Below, piece after piece: positions 1 to 3,780 of a stretch of 5,278 nucleotides of DNA. The first letter of the stretch is position 1. Every line of letters begins with the position of its first letter. This DNA is from an uncultured Erysipelotrichaceae bacterium (GTDB lineage: Bacteria; Bacillota_I; Bacilli_A; Acholeplasmatales; Anaeroplasmataceae): contig CADBQV010000172.1 of NCBI GenBank assembly GCA_902796895.1, positions 1-5,278 of the forward strand, written 5' to 3'. The notes beneath the pieces are model-generated. The model did not search any database. It was given only the letters and a program-made list of their open reading frames with translations, and had not been told where the DNA came from. The position numbers were made by a program, and so were the translations under genes.

Positions 1-642
1 ATAATTAGAGAATTTTTCTTGTTTATATATTTCTACATTTCTATTTAAAAAATCTTCTCTAATTATATGCTTTGATGATTTAATTTTATTTAATAAATCA
101 ATTAAACCTATTTTTAAATCATTAAAGAATACATCTAATTCTTTAGTTAAAATACCTTTTTCACAATCATTTAATAAATTATCATATAGTATTGGTAATT
201 TATTGTCTCTTAAATTTATTTCTTCTCTTTGAATATTTATAACTTCTTTAAATGAATCTTTAAATAAATTATAATCTTTATTTTCTTTAGCATTTAACCA
301 AGAAACATAAGCATTTGAATATACTTGATTTCTTTTTAAATCAAATTCAGGTGTGATATTTTTTTCTTTTAAATAAGATTCATATAATTTTTCAATTAAT
401 AATCTATCATAATATTCTAAATTATCTTTTTCTTTATATAAATCAATAACTAATTTATTAACATTATCATTATGTAATATTTTAAATAATTCATTAGAAA
501 AATAATTCATTGTATTATTTTGATTTTCATATGCATCTTTAGGTGCTGTAGTTTCTAAATCAAAATACATAATGTTTATAGCATGCATATATATTCTAGC
601 TTTAGCTAATATTTCTTTTAATTCTTTTAATTTATCATTCAT
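1..642 (-). CDS. M32-family (Taq-type) metallocarboxypeptidase, N-terminal part, cut by left edge
   Basis: An open frame without a stop begins at ATG 642-640 and runs off the left edge, giving 214 residues. An AGGAGT ribosome site (654-649) lies six bases before the ATG, which decides the start. The translation resembles the N-terminal helical half of M32 carboxypeptidases, zinc enzymes of about 500 residues that remove C-terminal amino acids from peptides, usually in the cytoplasm. Matching landmarks are residues 24-55, corresponding to the family's WDxETYMP segment (here YFDLETTAP), the W115-LNAKENKDYNLF segment, and 153-182 (YDNLLNDCEKG followed by a hydrophobic helix), corresponding to the family's YDxLLDxYEPG. 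The catalytic HEXXH and other M32 signatures would lie beyond the window, so activity cannot be judged. The protein is rich in Lys, Asn, Glu and Ile and has no signal peptide. It follows dnaN by 57 bp on the same strand with a terminator between them. Family assignment comes from recalled motifs, not a search. Confidence 0.83.
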   Translation of the reverse strand, partial: MNDKLKELKEILAKARIYMHAINIMYFDLETTAPKDAYENQNNTMNYFSNELFKILHNDNVNKLVIDLYKEKDNLEYYDRLLIEKLYESYLKEKNITPEFDLKRNQVYSNAYVSWLNAKENKDYNLFKDSFKEVINIQREEINLRDNKLPILYDNLLNDCEKGILTKELDVFFNDLKIGLIDLLNKIKSSKHIIREDFLNRNVEIYKQEKFSNY

Positions 643-676
643 ATTAATACTCCTATTTTAGTTAATTTATTAAAGA

Positions 677-698
677 AAAAAGGCCATTTGGCCTTTTT
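677..698 (-). terminator. Intrinsic terminator of dnaN
   Basis: The arms AAAAAGGCCA and TGGCCTTTTT form a self-complementary stem around a very short loop. Realistically this is a GGCC/GGCC core with A-U pairs and a four-base loop. On the minus strand the stem is followed by six T (681-676), then C and TTT. It starts one base after the dnaN stop codon. The plus-strand copy also ends in five T, so it could act in both directions, although no plus-strand gene reads into it here. Confidence 0.85.
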
Positions 699-699
699 A

Positions 700-1842
700 T
701 TAATTATCCATTCTTACTGGTAAAATTAATTGAGTTAAATTAGAGTCCATATCTCCTCTAATTATAAATGGTCTAATTTCACCACTAATATTTAAAGATA
801 TTTCAGTTGAAATAAAGCTCTTTAATGCTTCAAGTAAATATCTTGATGAAAAGCCAATAGTTATAGGTGAATTAGTTTCTAGGTTTGTAGGAATTAATTC
901 TTCTCTAGCATCACCGATATTTGTATTATTACAAGATATTTCAACTATACGATCTTTTTTAATTGAGAATTTAATAATAGAGAATGTAATTTCTTTATCT
1001 GTAGTTTTATCTCTTGGTGAAAGTAATGATACTCTTTCTACTGCAGATGCTAATTCATCTTTATTAAATTTAACAACAATTGGGAATTCATTTGGTATTA
1101 ATCTTGATGTATCAGGATAATTACCATCTAATAATCTTGTTTGGAAGCAAACATGATTATAAGTTACTAATAATTTATTTTGAGTGAAATATAAATTTAA
1201 ATCCTCATTATAGCTATCAATTGCTTTACATAATTCTTCTAAAGATGAAGATGGTATAGTAATATTAAAATCATTTTCTGATTCAATTGATACTACCTTT
1301 TGTGCTAATCTAAATGAATCTGTAGCTGTAGCAATTAATTTATTACTGCTGCAATTTAAATTTAAACCAGTTAAAATTGGTTTTTTCTCAGATTGTGCAG
1401 TAGCAAATACAGTTTCTTTTACGATTGATTTGATAACTTCTGCTTTAATCTTTAGTGGATTATCTTGGCTAACAAAATCAATTTTTGGATAATCAAGTGG
1501 ATCCATTATATGTAATTTATATTCACCTCTATCAGCTTTGATAATTAATATTTTATCATCTGATACACATAAATTTATTTTTCTTGAATTAATTTTTTTA
1601 ATAATATCAATAAAGAATCTTCCTGGTACAACTGTTTTACCTGGAGTTTCAATTTGTAATCTTGAATCAGCAATATCTACTTCAACAGATATATCAGAAT
1701 TGCTTGATGTCATAAATAAATCTGTATCAGTTGCGTAAAGCATTATTCCAGTTAAGATATGCATTGGAGTTTTAACAGGTAAGCCTTTTGAAATAATATT
1801 CAAATTTTCAAGTAAAATGTCTCGTTCGATTGTTAAATTCAT
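700..1842 (-). CDS. dnaN: DNA polymerase III beta subunit (sliding clamp)
   Basis: This 380-residue protein has the usual length of bacterial beta clamps. The clamp forms a head-to-tail ring around DNA and tethers polymerase III and other partners to the template. The N-terminus (MNLTIERDILLENLN) matches the first clamp strand and helix of the family. Three similar clamp domains fit at roughly 1-120, 125-245 and 248-380. The C-terminus LILPVRMDN corresponds to the conserved M/LPxR tail beside the partner-binding pocket. The central segment ATDSFRLAQK is also typical. The start is ATG 1842-1840, with a strong AGGAGG (1852-1847) four bases upstream. dnaN follows dnaA on the same strand after 144 bp and probably has both read-through from dnaA and its own promoter. 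An intrinsic terminator lies directly after the stop. No truncation or missing region is apparent. Confidence 0.97.
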   Translation of the reverse strand: MNLTIERDILLENLNIISKGLPVKTPMHILTGIMLYATDTDLFMTSSNSDISVEVDIADSRLQIETPGKTVVPGRFFIDIIKKINSRKINLCVSDDKILIIKADRGEYKLHIMDPLDYPKIDFVSQDNPLKIKAEVIKSIVKETVFATAQSEKKPILTGLNLNCSSNKLIATATDSFRLAQKVVSIESENDFNITIPSSSLEELCKAIDSYNEDLNLYFTQNKLLVTYNHVCFQTRLLDGNYPDTSRLIPNEFPIVVKFNKDELASAVERVSLLSPRDKTTDKEITFSIIKFSIKKDRIVEISCNNTNIGDAREELIPTNLETNSPITIGFSSRYLLEALKSFISTEISLNISGEIRPFIIRGDMDSNLTQLILPVRMDN

Positions 1843-1859
1843 ATTTCCTCCTAAAAAAG

Positions 1860-1892
1860 TTAATTAATTATATTTAATAATTATAATAATAG
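1860..1892 (+). other. DnaA-trio element and probable DNA unwinding element
   Basis: Bases 1860-1891 contain only A and T. Read 3'->5' on the plus strand from 1892, immediately beyond the tandem DnaA boxes and one GC pair, the triplets are GAT-AAT-AAT-ATT-AAT-AAT. Five of six fit the trio consensus 3'-(G/A)A(T/A)-5', to which DnaA filaments bind as single strand during opening. The order box, short GC step, trios, AT-rich DNA, then dnaN is the same as the B. subtilis basal unwinding system. Function is inferred from this architecture. Confidence 0.72.
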
Positions 1893-1893
1893 C

Positions 1894-1910
1894 TGTGGAT
1901 TTGTGGATAA
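1894..1910 (-). promoter_or_regulatory. Tandem DnaA boxes next to the DnaA-trio
   Basis: On the minus strand, an exact TTATCCACA (1910-1902) is followed, sharing one base, by AAATCCACA (1902-1894), which has two mismatches at its 5' end. Both point toward the trio and dnaN. Two adjacent same-orientation boxes are what loads a DnaA filament onto the trio in B. subtilis. Confidence 0.85.
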
Positions 1911-1940
1911 GTCCAAAAATGCACGTTAAATTCAGTATTT

Positions 1941-1969
1941 ATTATATCATAATATATGTGGAAAATAAA
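1941..1969 (-). promoter_or_regulatory. Probable dnaN promoter with extended -10
   Basis: The minus strand carries TGATATAAT (1949-1941), a consensus -10 hexamer with the TGn extension. Seventeen bases upstream is only a weak -35, TTTATT (1969-1964), as is common with extended -10 promoters. The start site would be near 1934, giving a leader of about 90 bases that passes the tandem boxes and the AT-rich element before the dnaN ribosome site. A DnaA box (1957-1965) lies in the spacer and -35 zone, so DnaA could control it. Confidence 0.65.
1957..1965 (-). promoter_or_regulatory. DnaA box (TTTTCCACA)
   Basis: The minus strand reads TTTTCCACA, which fits the relaxed consensus TTWTNCACA. It overlaps the spacer and -35 zone of the proposed dnaN promoter. 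Confidence 0.75.
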
Positions 1970-1972
1970 GAA

Positions 1973-1981
1973 TTATCCACA
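1973..1981 (+). promoter_or_regulatory. DnaA box (exact TTATCCACA)
   Basis: This is an exact consensus box on the plus strand, ending five bases from the dnaA stop codon. It faces opposite to the other three sites in the gap. Confidence 0.9.
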
Positions 1982-1986
1982 TTATA

Positions 1987-3303
1987 TTAAACTTTTTTCA
2001 TTATTGCTTCTATCGCTAATTCTAATTGATTATTAGTTTTTATTTCAGCTTCTATCTTATTAAATCCATTAACTACAGTTGAATGATCAAGTCCATTTAA
2101 AATATTTCCAATTTTAGAATATGTTAATTCATATCTAGTTCTTAAAATATACATAGCTATTTGTCTTGGAAGTACTATATTAGCTTTTCTAGATGATCCT
2201 AAGATATCTGCAACACTAATACTATACATACTAGCTATTACACTTAATAAATTATCATAATTACTGCTTGGTTCTGTCTTTTTATTTGCTAAAAAGATAT
2301 TTAAGGCATCTTTTGTCATTTGTAAATCAGGCTTTTTGTTATACATTTTAGCCCACATAATAACTCTATTTAAGGCACCTTCAAGCTCTCTTACGTTATC
2401 TGTGAAGTTTTCTGCGATATATTCGATAACCTCATCATCGAATTTTTCTTCAGATCTTTCTTCCATTTTCTTATGTAAGATATTTATACGTTGTTGTAAG
2501 TCTGGTTGATTAATATCTACGATACCACCCATTTGAAAACGAGTAGTTAATCTATCCATAAAGCCATTTAATTTATTTGCTGGCTTATCTGATGTAATAA
2601 CAATTTGTTTGTGTTTATTATCCATTGAATTAAAAATATTGAAAAATTTAACTTGTGTTCCATCTTTGTTAGTAAGCATTTGAATATCGTCAATTAATAA
2701 AACATCAATATTATCATATTTTTCATCAAATGCTTGGAAATTATTACCATTTATTACAGCTTTAGAATAATCATTTAAGAAATCATGAGCTTGTACATAA
2801 ACTATTTTATAGTTTACATCCTTATCTGCAATATAATTACCAATAGCCATCATTAAATGGGTCTTACCTAAGCCTGAACCACCAAAGATATATAATGGGT
2901 TTAAGACAACACCTGGGTTTTCTGCAACCTTTAAGGCAGTTAAATATGCTAATCTATTTGAATCACCTACAACAAATGATTCAAAATTTTGATTTAAGTT
3001 TAAATCATTATTAGCAAGTGGAACAAATTTATTAACTGGCTTAGATTTAATTTCTTCTTCTATTACAAATTTTAATCTAATATTTTTATTAGTAACTTCT
3101 TTTTTGATTTCATCAATTGATTTATAATAGATGTTATTAATATTATGTTTTATATAAGATGAAGGAACTAAAATAGATACTATTCCATTTTCAGCACTTA
3201 CTACTCTTCTTACATCACTAAAGTTTTGTTCAAATGATGCTTGACTTAACATTTTTTGTAATCTATCTTTAATTTCGTTCCAAATTTGTTGATATTCTTC
3301 CAT
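1987..3303 (-). CDS. dnaA: Chromosomal replication initiator DnaA
   Basis: This 438-residue AAA+ ATPase binds DnaA boxes and opens oriC. I place the start at ATG 3303-3301, with GGAGG (3313-3309) five bases upstream; the earlier in-frame TTG at 3315 lies over that ribosome site. Domain I covers about 1-85, followed by a short linker. Domain III carries Walker A GGSGLGKTH (141-149), Walker B LLIDDIQML (202-210), sensor I ITSDKP (236-241), the arginine-finger segment RLTTRF (251-256, R255) and sensor II NVRELEGALNR (303-313). Domain IV (about 345-438) holds the helix-turn-helix, with PRQIAMY (379-385) and the signature GLDHSTVVN (404-412). The family usually has Arg where L405 stands. The domain I Trp typical of the SFExW segment is replaced by Asn (N27). 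The gene is flanked by DnaA boxes on both sides, consistent with autoregulation. dnaN follows in the same direction. Confidence 0.98.
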   Translation of the reverse strand: MEEYQQIWNEIKDRLQKMLSQASFEQNFSDVRRVVSAENGIVSILVPSSYIKHNINNIYYKSIDEIKKEVTNKNIRLKFVIEEEIKSKPVNKFVPLANNDLNLNQNFESFVVGDSNRLAYLTALKVAENPGVVLNPLYIFGGSGLGKTHLMMAIGNYIADKDVNYKIVYVQAHDFLNDYSKAVINGNNFQAFDEKYDNIDVLLIDDIQMLTNKDGTQVKFFNIFNSMDNKHKQIVITSDKPANKLNGFMDRLTTRFQMGGIVDINQPDLQQRINILHKKMEERSEEKFDDEVIEYIAENFTDNVRELEGALNRVIMWAKMYNKKPDLQMTKDALNIFLANKKTEPSSNYDNLLSVIASMYSISVADILGSSRKANIVLPRQIAMYILRTRYELTYSKIGNILNGLDHSTVVNGFNKIEAEIKTNNQLELAIEAIMKKV

Positions 3304-3308
3304 AAAAA

Positions 3309-3313
3309 CCTCC
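3309..3313 (-). promoter_or_regulatory. Ribosome binding site that fixes the dnaA start
   Basis: GGAGG on the minus strand lies five bases before ATG 3303. The alternative TTG codon (3315-3313) shares a base with this site and has no ribosome site of its own at normal spacing, so it is very unlikely to be the start. Confidence 0.88.
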
Positions 3314-3370
3314 AAAGAATAATCTATTTAATTATAAAATACATAATTAATACTAAAATTTCTCGAAATT

Positions 3371-3398
3371 ATAATATCATAAAAAAAAGACGTTTCAA
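3371..3398 (-). promoter_or_regulatory. Probable dnaA promoter
   Basis: The minus strand has TTGAAA (3398-3393), a 16-base spacer and TATTAT (3376-3371). A perfect TATAAT also occurs three bases further on (3373-3368), but at 19-base spacing. The leader would be about 60 bases. The first two DnaA boxes of the upstream cluster begin eight bases behind the -35, the usual place for DnaA autorepression. A second TATAAT at 3336-3331 lacks a good -35. Confidence 0.55.
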
Positions 3399-3405
3399 GT
3401 AAAAG

Positions 3406-3414
3406 TTTTCCACA
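3406..3414 (+). promoter_or_regulatory. DnaA box (TTTTCCACA)
   Basis: This box fits TTWTNCACA on the plus strand. With the exact box at 3420-3428 it forms an inverted pair whose cores, TCCACAA and TTGTGGA (3409-3415 and 3419-3425), are perfectly palindromic around three T. It sits just behind the dnaA promoter. Confidence 0.78.
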
Positions 3415-3419
3415 ATTTT

Positions 3420-3428
3420 TGTGGATAA
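3420..3428 (-). promoter_or_regulatory. DnaA box (exact TTATCCACA)
   Basis: This is an exact consensus box on the minus strand and the second half of the inverted pair beside the dnaA promoter. Confidence 0.9.
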
Positions 3429-3461
3429 GTTTTACGAATTTTTTTATTTTTTTTAGTTTTT

Positions 3462-3470
3462 TGTGGATAA
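3462..3470 (-). promoter_or_regulatory. DnaA box (exact TTATCCACA)
   Basis: This is an exact consensus box on the minus strand. It lies 42 bp, about four helical turns, from the previous minus-strand box, with long T-tracts between them. Confidence 0.9.
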
Positions 3471-3527
3471 CTTATGGTAAAAAATGGGATAAATCCTATA
3501 TTTTTTCTATTTTTTAACATATAAACA

Positions 3528-3536
3528 TGTGGATTA
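3528..3536 (-). promoter_or_regulatory. DnaA box (TAATCCACA, one mismatch)
   Basis: This minus-strand site has one mismatch to TTATCCACA. It pairs with the opposite-facing site at 3550-3558. Confidence 0.7.
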
Positions 3537-3549
3537 ATGTGTTGAAAAG

Positions 3550-3558
3550 TTATCCACT
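3550..3558 (+). promoter_or_regulatory. DnaA box (TTATCCACT, one mismatch)
   Basis: This plus-strand site has one mismatch at the last base. It is the outermost box of the cluster and directly abuts the 46-bp run without G or C. Confidence 0.7.
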
Positions 3559-3603
3559 ATTTTTAAAAAAATTATTAAAATTAAATTATTTATTTTTATT
3601 TTT
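3558..3603. other. 46-bp all-A/T stretch, second candidate unwinding element
   Basis: No G or C occurs from 3558 to 3603, and the DNA stays very AT-rich to 3660. It adjoins the outermost upstream DnaA box, as an unwinding element would. It lacks a GC step and a regular trio series, and the neighbouring box is imperfect, so I rank it below the dnaA-dnaN site. Confidence 0.45.
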
Positions 3604-3631
3604 CTATTTCATCCTTATTTATATATTATAT

Positions 3632-3662
3632 TTTTAAGATTTCTTACAATAAAATCTTAAAA
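3632..3662. repeat. Perfect 11-bp inverted repeat between oriC and the lipoprotein gene
   Basis: The arms TTTTAAGATTT (3632-3642) and AAATCTTAAAA (3652-3662) are exact inverse complements around nine bases. No T-run follows either arm, so it does not look like an intrinsic terminator. It ends 33 bp before the -35 of the lipoprotein promoter and could be an operator or simply an AT-rich palindrome. Confidence 0.6.
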
Positions 3663-3695
3663 TGTTCGATAAAATGACTCATTTATTAAATTATA

Positions 3696-3724
3696 TTGCT
3701 AGAAATTTACAATTATGGTAAAAT
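3696..3724 (+). promoter_or_regulatory. Sigma-A-type promoter of the lipoprotein gene
   Basis: TTGCTA (3696-3701), a 17-base spacer and TAAAAT (3719-3724) with an extended TGG (3716-3718) form a good vegetative promoter. The start site would be near 3731, leaving a leader of about 50 bases. The ribosome site is GGGAG (3770-3774), six bases before ATG 3781. Confidence 0.72.
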
Positions 3725-3780
3725 GTGTTACGTGGAAGCTGTTTTTAAAAATAATGTTTTATTCATGAAGGGAGAAAAGA

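Larger units (their letters stand above)
1843..3603. other. oriC: Bipartite chromosomal replication origin (oriC) spanning dnaA
   Basis: Two clusters of DnaA boxes flank dnaA: four sites in the dnaA-dnaN gap (1894-1981) and five in the region upstream of dnaA (3406-3558). Three sites match TTATCCACA exactly (1902-1910, 1973-1981 and 3420-3428), as does a fourth at 3462-3470. Each cluster adjoins a stretch made only of A and T. Genes on both sides read outward. Bipartite origins of this form are known from B. subtilis and relatives. That the region is oriC is firmly supported; where it opens is inferred. Confidence 0.92.

Noticed and set aside
1538..1738. 66-codon plus-strand open frame
   Set aside because: It lies wholly inside dnaN on the opposite strand, has no convincing ribosome site and no recognisable protein features.
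3304..3315. Alternative TTG start extending DnaA by four residues (MEVF)
   Set aside because: The TTG overlaps the GGAGG ribosome site of the ATG at 3303, and family N-termini align with the ATG start.
3484..3492. ATGGGATAA as a further DnaA box
   Set aside because: It has three mismatches to the reverse consensus TGTGGATAA, including in the TGTGG core.
3487..3496. GGAT-AA-ATCC hairpin followed by T-run as a terminator
   Set aside because: The stem is four base pairs with a two-base loop, the T-run is separated by several bases, and no gene on the plus strand ends there.
3725..3733. TGTGTTACG as a DnaA box near the lipoprotein promoter
   Set aside because: It shares only the TGTG start with the consensus and fails at the A/T-rich end.
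3304..3780. Hidden small gene, tRNA or rpmH in the region upstream of dnaA
   Set aside because: No open frame with a ribosome site, no cloverleaf and no L34-like peptide could be read; the stretch is explained by promoters, DnaA boxes and AT-rich DNA.
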